A stretch of 64,000 bases of DNA from an uncultured Roseobacter sp. (GCA_947488305.1 CANKZM010000006.1:1-64000); one strand, 5' to 3'. Shown: positions 49,586-59,020, counted from the stretch's first letter. Notes: generated from the sequence alone by a model not told the origin. A program made the numbers and translations.

Positions 49586-50611
49586 CTATCCGGTGATTTT
49601 GCGCATCAAAGCCTCAACAGGGCCACGCGTGAACCATTTCGCCCAAAGAAAAGCATAAATCGTGGACGCCAGACAGAAGACCAAAGCGGCGATCACTGCG
49701 CTTTGTACGGTCTGGCCGCCCAACAATCCCATCGCTTCCAAAGTACCCATGCCGATGAGGATATGTGCGATATAGAGCGTCAGGGTCTGACGGCCCGCCG
49801 GGCCAACGAGTTTCAAGATCGGAACCGAACCTGAACGGGCAGACACTATCAGGCACAGCCCCACAACCAGTGAAGCTGCACCCAACCCCGCAAGAGAATA
49901 CAGCGGCATCGGCGGGATTGGCTGTGTCGATGCCAGATCAACCCCTAGATAAGGAGTGAGCATCACGCTCAGGGCCTCGGCGCACAGTATTGCTGCAGCG
50001 CCGCCTGCCACAAGGCGAAGTTGAACTGCGCGTGTCGACAGTTCGAGTCGGCTCAGGAAAATGCCAAAAACCAAAAATCCCAGCCAGGGAATGATCGGGT
50101 GCCATCCGTTGAAGAAGAGGTTCCGCAAGAACCCTGTAGGCGTCCAGAAACCGGTATAGGTGTAGGTTTCCCAATACCATCCGGTGTCATAACTCAGTGT
50201 AAAGATCATGATAACGAATGCGACGTTCAGCGCCGCAATCACCAAAAGCAGGTCGCGGTTGCCGGATCGAAGGAGAAACGCGCCGAACAGGAAGTAAAAG
50301 GCGTAGTAATGGATGATGTCCGCGTCAAAGACGGTCATGTTCAAAAGGCCAATTACCAGTAAGAAGGCGGCCCGTTTGATGATCGCAGACCGCGTGCGGT
50401 CCAGAGACTTTGAACTTGCTAGACCCAATCCAATTCCGGCCAAGACAACGAAAGTTGCTGCGGCGCGTCCTTCAACGGCAGCCGTTAGTGTGCTGAGCCA
50501 GCCGGTCCCGCCTTCTGCGCCCATGGCGAACTTGAAGTTTACGATCACCATCCCGACGAATGCCAGATAGCGGGCAAGGTCCAGTCCTTCCAGTCTGCCT
50601 TGTGAATTCAT
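49586..50611 (-). CDS. DUF418/heparan-acetyltransferase-like membrane protein
   Basis: The 341-residue protein has about ten transmembrane segments. It starts GRLEGLDLARYLAFVGMVIVNFKFAMG, the usual start of DUF418/DUF1624-type acyltransferase-like proteins, and ends with GRQTLTLYIAHILIGMGTLEAMGLLGG, the DUF418 region. ATG 50611 fits the family start; a longer in-frame frame upstream is not homologous. Substrate unknown. Confidence 0.75.
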   Translation of the reverse strand: MNSQGRLEGLDLARYLAFVGMVIVNFKFAMGAEGGTGWLSTLTAAVEGRAAATFVVLAGIGLGLASSKSLDRTRSAIIKRAAFLLVIGLLNMTVFDADIIHYYAFYFLFGAFLLRSGNRDLLLVIAALNVAFVIMIFTLSYDTGWYWETYTYTGFWTPTGFLRNLFFNGWHPIIPWLGFLVFGIFLSRLELSTRAVQLRLVAGGAAAILCAEALSVMLTPYLGVDLASTQPIPPMPLYSLAGLGAASLVVGLCLIVSARSGSVPILKLVGPAGRQTLTLYIAHILIGMGTLEAMGLLGGQTVQSAVIAALVFCLASTIYAFLWAKWFTRGPVEALMRKITG

Positions 50612-50787
50612 CGCTTGGCATTCCTTAATGTGATGCAGCGCGGGTCCCGGTGCCAATGCCCTGACATCGGGTGTTCCAGACGATGGCAAAAGGCGCACGT
50701 ATCTCAGGTCGCACGCCAAAAGTCTTTGCGACCAGCATGGAAAACTGTTCGGGTTCGGCCAGAAATCGCGACTGCCTCAACCGCGCG

Positions 50788-51144
50788 TCAGGGCAGGTTG
50801 AAAACCCGGGTTTGGCTGTTCCAGCCCCCGGGCTTGTCCCGAGCTTGAATCTGTACCCGCGTGACACCTTGCGGAATACGCACGCCGGAGAGCGATCGGG
50901 TGAAAGGCTGCTCATCGACATGAGGGTGCGCGAGTTGCCTAATCCCTAGTTCGTTGCCGTCCATGTCGAGCACCCGCCACGCATCGGCATAGTGGTTCCA
51001 GCCGGTGTCCGGGTGAGAGATCGTCACATCAAATCGCCACGTTCCATTTGCGGACTGCCGTGCTGAGACGTGATCGATATTTGGCGGTTCGGCAAATGCC
51101 GGAGCGATCATCAGAAGAAGGGCAAAACAGGATTTCTTGAACAT
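50788..51144 (-). CDS. Small periplasmic protein, unknown
   Basis: The 118-residue protein has a signal peptide (about 1-18, FALLLMIAPAFA). The mature part looks like a beta-sandwich (WRFDVTISHPDTGWNHYADAWRVLDMDGNELGIRQLAHPHVDEQPFTRSL...VTRVQIQARDKPGGWN). It resembles small conserved secreted proteins of marine alphaproteobacteria, but I cannot name it. It lies between the DUF418-like and DUF599 genes, same strand. Confidence 0.7.
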   Translation of the reverse strand: MFKKSCFALLLMIAPAFAEPPNIDHVSARQSANGTWRFDVTISHPDTGWNHYADAWRVLDMDGNELGIRQLAHPHVDEQPFTRSLSGVRIPQGVTRVQIQARDKPGGWNSQTRVFNLP

Positions 51145-51182
51145 ACGGTTTGATACAGTTTGTTGGTTAACGCAGCGATAAT

Positions 51183-51875
51183 CTAGGCATCCTTAAGGAT
51201 TTTACGAGAGTGCGACCAGAATTCTCTGCGCCAGATTACAAATACGGTAAGCAGTGAAGCGATCACCAGTGCCAAAGCACCGGCCAGCCATGCGGCAGCT
51301 GCCAGGGCAAAATATGTTGACCGCAGGCCCCGGTTAAAACTGCGGGCGGCCGTGATGTTGATCTCGGCGGCTTGCCCCGCGCGATGATAGGCTTTGGGAT
51401 GATCGGGCTCATTCGGGACCGCTGCCATCAGGACAGAACAGTAACCGAATAGCCGATTGGCCCAGACGAATTTCAAAAAGGCGTTGGCGAGTAAAACTGC
51501 CAGGACAATCAGTTTGAACTCCCAGATGATCGCTGGGTAATCGGTCAGGGTCAAATCCTCTGCAACACTTGCCAGTTGATCTGCATTGCCGATCATCGCT
51601 AGCGTGCCGCCCAGAGCAATCATGCAGGTTGAGGCAAAAAAGGATGTGCCCTGCCGAAGCGCACTGAGGGTTTGCGCGTCAAAGACCCTTGGCTGCCTTG
51701 TGACGAGCTCTTTCATCCAGGCGCGACGGTATTCTGCCATTAGAACTGAGGTGGATGGATGGCGCGCCGAAGGGTGCTCAATCCGCCAGCCGACTCCAAC
51801 CCAAAGGACCAAAAGCAGGGTGAGCGCGGCGACGTCATAAGCTGAAAACAGGGCAAATCGGTCTAATATCGTCAT
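51183..51875 (-). CDS. DUF599 family membrane protein
   Basis: The 230-residue protein starts TILDRFALFSAYDVAALTLLL and contains WRIEHPSARHPSTSVLMAEYRRAWMKELVTRQPRVFDAQTLSALRQGTSFFASTCMIALGG and FKFVWANRLFGYCSVLMAAVPNE, as DUF599 proteins do, with four transmembrane segments. ATG 51875 is preferred; a longer frame starts at 51911. It is divergent from glcD, sharing the intergenic region. Confidence 0.8.
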   Translation of the reverse strand: MTILDRFALFSAYDVAALTLLLVLWVGVGWRIEHPSARHPSTSVLMAEYRRAWMKELVTRQPRVFDAQTLSALRQGTSFFASTCMIALGGTLAMIGNADQLASVAEDLTLTDYPAIIWEFKLIVLAVLLANAFLKFVWANRLFGYCSVLMAAVPNEPDHPKAYHRAGQAAEINITAARSFNRGLRSTYFALAAAAWLAGALALVIASLLTVFVIWRREFWSHSRKILKDA

Positions 51876-51955
51876 AGAGTGACGCATGGCAGGTCCGATA
51901 AACCTTGCCAATGGTCAAAATTGGTCATATTAATTTACCAAAAGGGGGGTTCTAC

Positions 51956-53404
51956 ATGGAAATGCCAACGCCAGATGCCGCGATACTCGCTCGCAAGTCC
52001 CGGGTGGTGGAGCGACTTCAAGCTGTCCTGCCGGCAGATGCGGTTATTCATGATGATCGCGAAACACGCGCTTACGAGTGTGATGCCCTGACGGCGTACA
52101 AGTGCCCGCCGATGGCGGCGGTGCTTCCTGCGTCTACACAGGAAGTGTCGGATGTTTTGCGGATTTGCCATGAAGAAGGCGTTCCGGTTGTGCCGCGTGG
52201 ATCCGGAACCTCGCTTGCGGGAGGTGCCTTGCCCACCGCCGATTCGATCATTTTGGGCGTGGCACGCATGAATGACGTGCTCGAGACGAATTATGATGAT
52301 CGCTTTATCCGGGTGCAAACCGGCAGAACCAATCTGAGCGTTACAGGCGCAGTCGAGGAAAACGGCTTTTTCTATGCGCCGGACCCATCCAGCCAACTTG
52401 CTTGTGCGATTGCCGGTAACATTGCGATGAATTCCGGCGGGGCGCATTGCCTGAAATACGGTGTCACGACGAACAACCTCATGGGCGTCAAGATGGTCAT
52501 GATGGATGGAGAAGTCGTGGACATCGGTGGAGCACACATGGATGCGGGCGGGCTAGACCTTTTGGGCTTGATCTGCGGCTCGGAAGGGCAACTGGCTGTG
52601 GTTACCGAAGCGACCCTGCGCATCCTGCCCAAACCCGAAGGCGCACGTCCTGTCTTGATGGGATTTGACGATAACGAAGTGGCAGGTGCCTGTGTCAGCG
52701 ACATCATCAAGGCGGGCGTTCTGCCTGTTGCGATTGAATTCATGGACCGGCCCTGTATCGAAGCGACGGAAGCCTTTGCCAAAGCGGGCTATCCTATGTG
52801 TGAGGCCTTGCTGATTGTCGAGGTGGAAGGGTCCGAGGACGAAATCAACCATCAGCTTTCCCTGATCATGGAGATTGCCCGACGTCACAACCCGGTCGAA
52901 TTGCGCGAAAGCACTTCAGCCGAAGAAAGTGCGGCCATCTGGCTGGGTCGGAAGTCCGCTTTTGGCGCGATGGGGCAAATCAACGACTACATGTGTCTGG
53001 ATGGCACCATCCCTGTCTCTTCCCTGCCGTTCGTGTTGCGACGGATTGGCGAGATGTCAGAGCAGTTCGGGCTGAAGGTCGGCAATGTCTTTCACGCAGG
53101 GGATGGCAATATGCATCCGTTGATCCTGTTTGATGCCAACAAGCCGGGTGATCTGGAGCTTTGCGAAGAATTCGGCGCTGAAATCCTCAAGCTCTGTGTC
53201 GAGGCGGGCGGTTGCCTGACTGGTGAGCACGGCGTTGGCGTCGAAAAGCGCGATCTGATGGAATACCAGTATGCCCCAGCGGATCTAGAAGCGCAGATGG
53301 CCGTGAAAGACGTCTTCGATCCCAATTGGCTGCTCAATCCGGCAAAGGTCTTTCCTTTGTCCGTCTCCGAGAATCGACGAGCGCTCCCTGTCGCGGCTGA
53401 ATAG
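51956..53404 (+). CDS. glcD: Glycolate oxidase subunit GlcD (FAD)
   Basis: The 482-residue FAD-linked subunit has the PCMH FAD domain (VPVVPRGSGTSLAGGALPTADSIILGVARMN, then DPSSQLACAIAGNIAMNSGGAHCLKYGVTTNNLMGVKMV) and the C-terminal FAD-oxidase domain (GNVFHAGDGNMHPLILFD, TGEHGVGVEKRDLM). GlcDEF oxidises glycolate to glyoxylate, passing electrons to the quinone pool. ATG 51956 follows GGGGGGTTC. The 5' gap has TTGGT (51921-51925) and ACCAA (51937-51941), a possible GntR-type site. glcE and glcF follow. Confidence 0.95.
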   Translation: MEMPTPDAAILARKSRVVERLQAVLPADAVIHDDRETRAYECDALTAYKCPPMAAVLPASTQEVSDVLRICHEEGVPVVPRGSGTSLAGGALPTADSIILGVARMNDVLETNYDDRFIRVQTGRTNLSVTGAVEENGFFYAPDPSSQLACAIAGNIAMNSGGAHCLKYGVTTNNLMGVKMVMMDGEVVDIGGAHMDAGGLDLLGLICGSEGQLAVVTEATLRILPKPEGARPVLMGFDDNEVAGACVSDIIKAGVLPVAIEFMDRPCIEATEAFAKAGYPMCEALLIVEVEGSEDEINHQLSLIMEIARRHNPVELRESTSAEESAAIWLGRKSAFGAMGQINDYMCLDGTIPVSSLPFVLRRIGEMSEQFGLKVGNVFHAGDGNMHPLILFDANKPGDLELCEEFGAEILKLCVEAGGCLTGEHGVGVEKRDLMEYQYAPADLEAQMAVKDVFDPNWLLNPAKVFPLSVSENRRALPVAAE

Positions 53405-53466
53405 AAACCGGGACAGGCGCGGGTGGCTTATGCTTTGTGCGCTCCCCAAATTTACGGATCGAAATC

Positions 53467-54615
53467 ATGTTGAAACCGGATACCGAAGAGGCTCTGGCCG
53501 ATGCCATTCAGTCGGCGCAGTCCCCGTTACGCGTGCTCGGGGGTGGAACCTGTGGCGCGTTGAGTGATGGGGAGGGGCTTGACGTCTCCGCCCTGTCTGG
53601 CATCTCGCTGTATGAACCCGGTGCGCTGACGCTCGTGGCCAAGGCGGGAACGCCGGTTTCTGAGATTTCAGCTGCATTGGCCGCAGAAGGCCAGCGCCTT
53701 GCCTTTGAGCCGCCGGATTTTCGCACGCTCCTGAATACGTCAGGTGCGCCGACAATTGGCGGAGTGTTTGCAACCAATGCAAGCGGACCCCGTCGTATTC
53801 AAGGGGGAGCAGCGCGCGATTTCGCATTGGGCGTGCGATTTGTGGATGGGGCAGGCAACATCATCAAAAACGGCGGTCGCGTGATGAAGAACGTGACCGG
53901 CTATGATCTGGTCAAATTGATGTGCGGTGCATATGGCACGCTGGGGGTGATGACGGAGGTTTCCTTGAAGGTGCTGCCGTCGCCTGAAACCAGTGGGACG
54001 TTGTTGGTCCGCGGTCTGTCCGAAGAGGCCGGCGTACGTGCCATGTCCAAGGCACTCGGATCACCTTTCGAAGTGTCGGGGGCTGCACATTGTGCGAAGA
54101 TCCTGGATGATCGCCCGATCACAGCATTGCGAGTGGAAGGGTTTGAGAAATCTGTCGCGTACCGGATGGAACGCCTCAAGGATCTTCTCACCCCTTTTGG
54201 TGCCGAAATGGAGATTGCACCCAAAGAGATGTCGGATTGGTTGTGGGAAGGCGTGCGCGACGCGGGCAAATTCTCGGACATGGAAGGCGATGTCTGGCGT
54301 GTGTCCTGCAAGCCCTCGGACGCGCCACGTCTTGCCGAACTGGCCTCTGGCATCGCGTGTTTCTTGGATTGGGGCGGCGGCTTGATCTGGATATTGACGA
54401 CCCCTGGCGTGGATCTGCGGCAAAGACTGGGCCAATTCGGAGGGCACGCGATGCTGGTGCGCGCGTCCCGGGATACGCGCCGGGCTCTCGGCACATTCCA
54501 ACCGGAGGCGCCGGGCGTTGCAAGGTTGACCGAAGGGTTGCGCCAACGATTTGACCCGCGGGGAATGCTGAATGCCGGGCTGATGGGGCCGGCGCTGGTC
54601 CGTGAGGAGACATAA
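53467..54615 (+). CDS. glcE: Glycolate oxidase subunit GlcE (FAD-binding)
   Basis: The 382-residue subunit has one FAD_binding_4 domain (LRVLGGGTCGALSDGEGLDVSALSGI, PTIGGVFATNASGPRRIQGGAARDFALGVRFVDGAGNIIKNGGRVMKNVTGYDLVKLMCGAYGTLGVMTEVSL), as GlcE should. ATG 53467 fits the family start; ATG 53437 is an alternative. The stop overlaps the glcF ATG (TAATG), so the two are translationally coupled. Confidence 0.95.
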   Translation: MLKPDTEEALADAIQSAQSPLRVLGGGTCGALSDGEGLDVSALSGISLYEPGALTLVAKAGTPVSEISAALAAEGQRLAFEPPDFRTLLNTSGAPTIGGVFATNASGPRRIQGGAARDFALGVRFVDGAGNIIKNGGRVMKNVTGYDLVKLMCGAYGTLGVMTEVSLKVLPSPETSGTLLVRGLSEEAGVRAMSKALGSPFEVSGAAHCAKILDDRPITALRVEGFEKSVAYRMERLKDLLTPFGAEMEIAPKEMSDWLWEGVRDAGKFSDMEGDVWRVSCKPSDAPRLAELASGIACFLDWGGGLIWILTTPGVDLRQRLGQFGGHAMLVRASRDTRRALGTFQPEAPGVARLTEGLRQRFDPRGMLNAGLMGPALVREET

Positions 54616-55940
54616 TGCAAACGACGTTTACCCCTCAACAGCTTGAAGACCCCGGTATCAAACGCAGCAACGAGATTCTGCGGTCTTGCGTGCATTGCGG
54701 CTTCTGTACGGCGACCTGCCCGACATATCAGGTGCTGGGCGATGAACTCGACAGCCCACGTGGACGCATTTACCTCATCAAGGACATGCTGGAAAATGAC
54801 CGCGACCCGGACCCCAAAACGGTAAAGCATATTGATCGGTGCCTTTCCTGTCTTGCCTGCATGACCACCTGTCCGTCAGGGGTGCACTACATGCACCTCG
54901 TCGACCACGCCCGCGACTATATTGAGCAACGCTACAAACGACCTTTCTCGGATCGGGCCTTGCGGTGGGTATTGGCCCGGATTCTGCCATACCCGATGCG
55001 TTTTCGTGTCGCCTTGCTCGCGGCCAAGATCGGGCGACCCTTTGCCGGGCTGATGCCCGACGCTCGCCTGCGTGCGATGTTGGAAATGGCGCCAAAAACG
55101 ATCCCACCTGTCAGCCCCAATGATGATCCGCAGACCTTCCAGCCAGCAATTACAAAAAAGATGCGCGTCGCGCTGATGACAGGATGTGCGCAAAAAGCGC
55201 TCAACACCGATATCAATGACGCCACGATCCGTCTGCTTACCCGGCTGGGCTGTGAAGTTGTTGTGGCCGAAGGCGCAGGCTGTTGCGGGGCATTGACCCA
55301 TCACATGGGGAAAACTGACGAAAGCCACGCGACCGCGGCCCGCAATATCAAAGCCTGGGCGCGCGAGATGGACGGCGCTGGCCTCGATGCTATCGTCATC
55401 AACACATCGGGGTGTGGCACAACGGTCAAGGATTATGGCCATATGTTCCGAAATGACGTGTCCCTCGGCGAGGATGCCGCGCGCGTATCAGCGCTGGCAA
55501 TGGACGTCTCGGAAGTTCTAATGAAGCTCGACACGCCTGAAAACGCTGATCAGGACATGGTCGTCGCCTATCATGCTGCCTGCTCTTTGCAGCATGGGCA
55601 GCAGATCAAGACCTTTCCCAAGGATTTGTTGCGGAAGGCAGGTTTCACGATTGTGGAGCCGAGCGATGCGCATTTGTGCTGCGGTTCAGCGGGCACGTAC
55701 AACCTGATGCAGCCCGAGATCTCCAAGCAGTTGAAAGAGCGCAAAATCCGCACGCTGGAAGCCAGGGCCCCGGACGTCATCGCGGCTGGAAACATCGGGT
55801 GTATGATACAGATCGGGTCAGGCACGGATATACCGGTGGTCCACAGTGTTGAACTGCTGGATTGGGCGACCGGCGGGCCTAAACCGCCTGCGCTGGACGG
55901 TGACACGGATGCCCGATCCGATGTGCCGATCCTGCGTTAA
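54615..55940 (+). CDS. glcF: Glycolate oxidase iron-sulfur subunit GlcF
   Basis: The 441-residue subunit has two 4Fe-4S motifs near the N-terminus (CVHCGFCTATCPTYQ and CLSCLACMTTCPSGV), then two CCG domains (AGCCGALTHHMGK and LCCGSAGTYNLMQPE). It carries electrons from the FAD subunits to the membrane. It is the last of the glcDEF operon. The start overlaps the glcE stop. Confidence 0.96.
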   Translation: MQTTFTPQQLEDPGIKRSNEILRSCVHCGFCTATCPTYQVLGDELDSPRGRIYLIKDMLENDRDPDPKTVKHIDRCLSCLACMTTCPSGVHYMHLVDHARDYIEQRYKRPFSDRALRWVLARILPYPMRFRVALLAAKIGRPFAGLMPDARLRAMLEMAPKTIPPVSPNDDPQTFQPAITKKMRVALMTGCAQKALNTDINDATIRLLTRLGCEVVVAEGAGCCGALTHHMGKTDESHATAARNIKAWAREMDGAGLDAIVINTSGCGTTVKDYGHMFRNDVSLGEDAARVSALAMDVSEVLMKLDTPENADQDMVVAYHAACSLQHGQQIKTFPKDLLRKAGFTIVEPSDAHLCCGSAGTYNLMQPEISKQLKERKIRTLEARAPDVIAAGNIGCMIQIGSGTDIPVVHSVELLDWATGGPKPPALDGDTDARSDVPILR

Positions 55941-56040
55941 CCAAATGGCACCAGACCGTTTACGATTTTAGCCTAAATCGCGCGATATGGGCCTCATTTC
56001 TGCCGCATCCCTGTCTTAGGTCGATAGGGCTTTCGAGGGG

Positions 56041-56868
56041 ATGCGCGTGCGCAAACATGTTCTATATTCTGTGTTCATCGGGATGTTGTCAGGAATGGCC
56101 ATCGCGCAAGGTGATGGGCTTCAATCATTAGAGACAGGGGTCGATGCCAGCCCCTGGGAGGCGGTCGGTCGCCTTGATATTGGCGGTAACGGGTTTTGCA
56201 CTGGCGCTCTGATCGAGCCGGACCTTGTTTTGACGGCCGCGCACTGTCTCTTTGACAAATCCACGCGAGAACGTTCGGATCACAACCAAATTGAGTTCCT
56301 GGCTGGCTGGCGCAATGGGCGGGCCTCAGCGTATCGCCGCATCAAACAGGCGGTGGTGCACCCTGACTACAAGTACGAAGGCGTTGTGTCGTCCGGACGG
56401 GTTCGTAATGACATCGCATTGCTCCAACTGGATCGGCCGATCCAGAACACAACCATCACCCCATTTGAAACGGCAAATCGCCCCGAACGCGGCGACCGCG
56501 TTGGTGTGGTGAGCTATGCCCGGGACCGATCAGAAGCCCCGTCCTTACAGGAGGTATGCGACGTACTTGCGATTCAGGATGGCGTACTCGTCACAACCTG
56601 TTCCGTCGACTTCGGCGCGTCAGGTGCGCCGATCTTTACCTTCGCGGATGGTAAAGCTCAGATTGTTTCCGTCGTGTCCGCCATGGCGGAGATTGATGCC
56701 CAGAACGTCTCGTTGGGGACTGATCTGCAAGACCCGCTTGCTGATCTGCGTGCTGCTTTGGGCGCCAATACCGGGTCTTTCAGAAACGCCTTGCCGACAG
56801 CCTCACATGTCGTGGTCGGGCAACCGCGCCGGAATACCGGCGCAAAATTTGTGAAGCCGGAGAATTAA
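56041..56868 (+). CDS. Trypsin-like serine protease, exported (first of tandem pair)
   Basis: The 275-residue protein has a signal peptide (about 1-22) and the trypsin triad: LTAAHC (His), NDIALLQLD (Asp), and DFGASGAPIF (Ser). The bases before the serine read G-A-S-G-A-P rather than the G-D-S-G-G-P of classical trypsins, as in other bacterial S1B-type proteases. A VGRLDIGGNGFCTGALI start of the mature enzyme is normal. The next gene is a close paralogue 3 bases downstream. Both end in a GAKFV-K/R-P tail. Confidence 0.88.
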   Translation: MRVRKHVLYSVFIGMLSGMAIAQGDGLQSLETGVDASPWEAVGRLDIGGNGFCTGALIEPDLVLTAAHCLFDKSTRERSDHNQIEFLAGWRNGRASAYRRIKQAVVHPDYKYEGVVSSGRVRNDIALLQLDRPIQNTTITPFETANRPERGDRVGVVSYARDRSEAPSLQEVCDVLAIQDGVLVTTCSVDFGASGAPIFTFADGKAQIVSVVSAMAEIDAQNVSLGTDLQDPLADLRAALGANTGSFRNALPTASHVVVGQPRRNTGAKFVKPEN

Positions 56869-56871
56869 GTT

Positions 56872-57690
56872 ATGGCGTTCCGCATTGTACCGTTGGTTGC
56901 TTTGATCACGATGGTAATGGCTGGTGCTTCGCAGGCACAAAATGCCACGACCGATCTTCGTGCGATGGAAGCAGAAAACGATGCATTGGTCTGGCAATCG
57001 GTAGGGCGTCTCGATGCGAAGAAGTCAGGGTTTTGTACCGCGACCTTGATTGCCCCCGACGTGGTGTTGACGGCAGCACATTGTGTTTATGATCCGCAAT
57101 CGGGAAAACGGCTTTTGCCCGAGGAGCTAACCTTCAAGGCGGGCTTGCGAAAGGGGCGTATCGCTGCGTCGCGCGCTATTGTGCAGATAGAGGCGCATCC
57201 AGACTACAATCCCAAAAGCCCGATCACCGCACAGAACATTCGTCATGACGTTGCGCTGCTTCGATTGGAAAAACCGATCCCGACCAGCGAACTCGACCCA
57301 TTCGTGCTGCATGACAGGTTGGTGTCCAACGGACCGGTGAGCGTCGTTTCTTATGGTCGCAATCGAGAGAATCTGCCGTCTCGTCAGGACTTGTGTCAGG
57401 TCGAAGCCATGCAGGAAGATGTCATGTTCATGGATTGCAACGTGACATTCGGATCGTCTGGTGCGCCCGTATTCAGCCACCGAAACGGACGTGGCCAAAT
57501 CGTTTCTGTCATCTCGGGCATGGCGAATATTGACGGTCGCAAGATGGCGCTGGGTATGGCGTTGCCCAAGGTTGTCCGCGAGCTGCGTCACCAGATGTGG
57601 GTCAACAAAGAGCGCCCCGTGGCGGAAATTAAACGAGTCACAGTGGGCGGCGGTGGCACGGCAGGTGGCGCCAAATTTGTGCGCCCGTAA
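56872..57690 (+). CDS. Trypsin-like serine protease, exported (second of tandem pair)
   Basis: The 272-residue paralogue has a signal peptide (about 1-22), LTAAHC, HDVALLRLE and TFGSSGAPVF as triad positions (G-S-S-G-A-P at the serine) and a GGAKFVRP C-terminal end. It follows the first protease almost directly, so they are one operon, formed by duplication. Roles in periplasmic proteolysis or secreted digestion are likely. The shared C-terminal motif may be a sorting or binding tag. Confidence 0.88.
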   Translation: MAFRIVPLVALITMVMAGASQAQNATTDLRAMEAENDALVWQSVGRLDAKKSGFCTATLIAPDVVLTAAHCVYDPQSGKRLLPEELTFKAGLRKGRIAASRAIVQIEAHPDYNPKSPITAQNIRHDVALLRLEKPIPTSELDPFVLHDRLVSNGPVSVVSYGRNRENLPSRQDLCQVEAMQEDVMFMDCNVTFGSSGAPVFSHRNGRGQIVSVISGMANIDGRKMALGMALPKVVRELRHQMWVNKERPVAEIKRVTVGGGGTAGGAKFVRP

Positions 57691-57694
57691 GGGT

Positions 57695-57724
57695 CTTGAA
57701 ACCGGAAAATTTATTCCCACATTT
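57695..57724 (+). promoter_or_regulatory. Heat-shock (sigma-32-like) promoter for hsp20
   Basis: CTTGAA (57695-57700) is followed after 15 bases by CCCACATTT (57716-57724), close to the sigma-32 pattern CTTGAAA, 13-17 bases, CCCCAT-T. It lies about 100 bases upstream of the Hsp20 ATG (57823), right after the protease stop. Confidence 0.5.
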
Positions 57725-57822
57725 TTGACGTCAGGGCGCCAATACTGGGCCTTGGCAAATAAACTTGGGTACGTCCAACAAGGAGTGCCCTGAACAGTAT
57801 CGCTCAACAAGAGGATCTAAAC

Positions 57823-58290
57823 ATGCGTACACTTGATTTTGCACCGCTTTACCGCGCCACCGTCGGATTTGACCAAATCGCAGACTTGATGGACCGGGTG
57901 CTGACCAATGAAGGCACGCAGCCTTCTTACCCCCCTTACAATATCGAAAAGCTCGAAGATGACGCTTATCGCATTTCCGTTGCGGTTGCTGGCTTCTCCG
58001 ACGCGGATTTGAGCGTGGAGGTGCGTGAAAACGCATTGATCGTCTCAGCGCGCAAAGGTGAAGAAGACACGGCGAAAAGCTACCTGCACCGCGGTATCGC
58101 GACACGGGCGTTTGAACGCCGCTTCCATTTGGCGGACCATGTTCAGGTGACAGGCGCCAGCCATGTGGATGGCATGCTGCACATTGATCTGGTGCGCGAA
58201 GTGCCCGAAGCGCTCAAACCGCGTCAGATCGCGATTTCATCAACAAAGCAGATCGAAAAAGACGTGGTTGACGCGAAGTCCGTTAACTAA
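57823..58290 (+). CDS. Hsp20-family small heat-shock protein
   Basis: The 155-residue alpha-crystallin chaperone matches IbpA-type proteins: TVGFDQIADLMDRV, YPPYNIEKLEDDAYRISVAVAGFSDADLSVEVRENALIVSARKGEED, FERRFHLADHVQVTGASHVDGMLHIDLVREVPEALKPRQIAI. It keeps unfolded proteins soluble. A CTTGAA / CCCACATTT heat-shock promoter lies upstream. The TetR gene after it runs in the opposite direction. Confidence 0.95.
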   Translation: MRTLDFAPLYRATVGFDQIADLMDRVLTNEGTQPSYPPYNIEKLEDDAYRISVAVAGFSDADLSVEVRENALIVSARKGEEDTAKSYLHRGIATRAFERRFHLADHVQVTGASHVDGMLHIDLVREVPEALKPRQIAISSTKQIEKDVVDAKSVN

Positions 58291-58342
58291 GCTCGATAAA
58301 TTACTCCGGGAAGGGCGCGGCCAAAGGTGTCGCGCCTTTTCT

Positions 58343-58927
58343 TTATCCCTTCAACAGGCGCATCGCCCCATCACGGATCGCCTCCAAAGCGGGGATACCA
58401 GCCGATCCGCGCGATAACAGGCGCAAACCGACCAGCATAGACAACATGGCCTGCGCTGTTTCCTCCGGTCTGACGGTGTTGGGGATGTCTCCCGCCTGCT
58501 GACCTTTTTCGATCATCTCGCGGAAAAATTCCTTAATGTCTTCGAGGGCGGAGTGGATCGTCTGTGCAATCTCGGGCGGTTGGTTGGGCAGGTCCTGTGC
58601 GGTATTCACCACAAAACAACCCAAGTTCCTGGGATCTTTGCGCGCTTCTTCCACGAAACCGTCGAAAAATGCATAGATCGCCGCGACCCCGTCATTCTGG
58701 GCGCGTAATTGGTTGATTTTGGCAGCGCGGGTCTTTTGATCATAGCGGGTCAGGGCGCGATCAAAAAGCGCCTTTTTCGAGCCAAAGGCGTTGTAGAGGC
58801 TGCCTTTGTTGATACGCATGGCCGCGGTCAAATCCGCCATGGATGTGGCCTCGTACCCTTTTTTCCAGAAGACCTCAGTGGCTCTGTCAGTGGCTAAGTC
58901 GACATCAAAGCTTTTTTCCCAAGGCAT
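58343..58927 (-). CDS. TetR-family repressor
   Basis: The 194-residue protein has an N-terminal helix-turn-helix (RATEVFWKKGYEATSMADLTAAMRINKGSLYNAFGSKKALF) and a C-terminal helical ligand domain with the TetR_C_16-like pattern. It is divergent from the carboxymuconolactone-decarboxylase-like gene, and a 15-bp perfect inverted repeat (58974-59020) lies in the gap. It probably represses that gene and itself; the inducer is unknown. Confidence 0.88.
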   Translation of the reverse strand: MPWEKSFDVDLATDRATEVFWKKGYEATSMADLTAAMRINKGSLYNAFGSKKALFDRALTRYDQKTRAAKINQLRAQNDGVAAIYAFFDGFVEEARKDPRNLGCFVVNTAQDLPNQPPEIAQTIHSALEDIKEFFREMIEKGQQAGDIPNTVRPEETAQAMLSMLVGLRLLSRGSAGIPALEAIRDGAMRLLKG

Positions 58928-58973
58928 CTGCGGCCCTCAATTCTACCAGTTACCCTCATTATCTAGTCATTTT

Positions 58974-59020
58974 AACCGATCGTTCAAGAAAACTGCCAGC
59001 AGGGTCTTGAACGATCGGTT
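58974..59020. promoter_or_regulatory. 15-bp perfect inverted repeat, TetR operator
   Basis: AACCGATCGTTCAAG (58974-58988) and CTTGAACGATCGGTT (59006-59020) are perfect inverted repeats, 17 bases apart. Each half is itself nearly palindromic (ACCGATCGTT), so it may bind two TetR dimers. It lies between the divergent TetR and CMD-like genes, 66-80 bases from each start. Confidence 0.75.
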
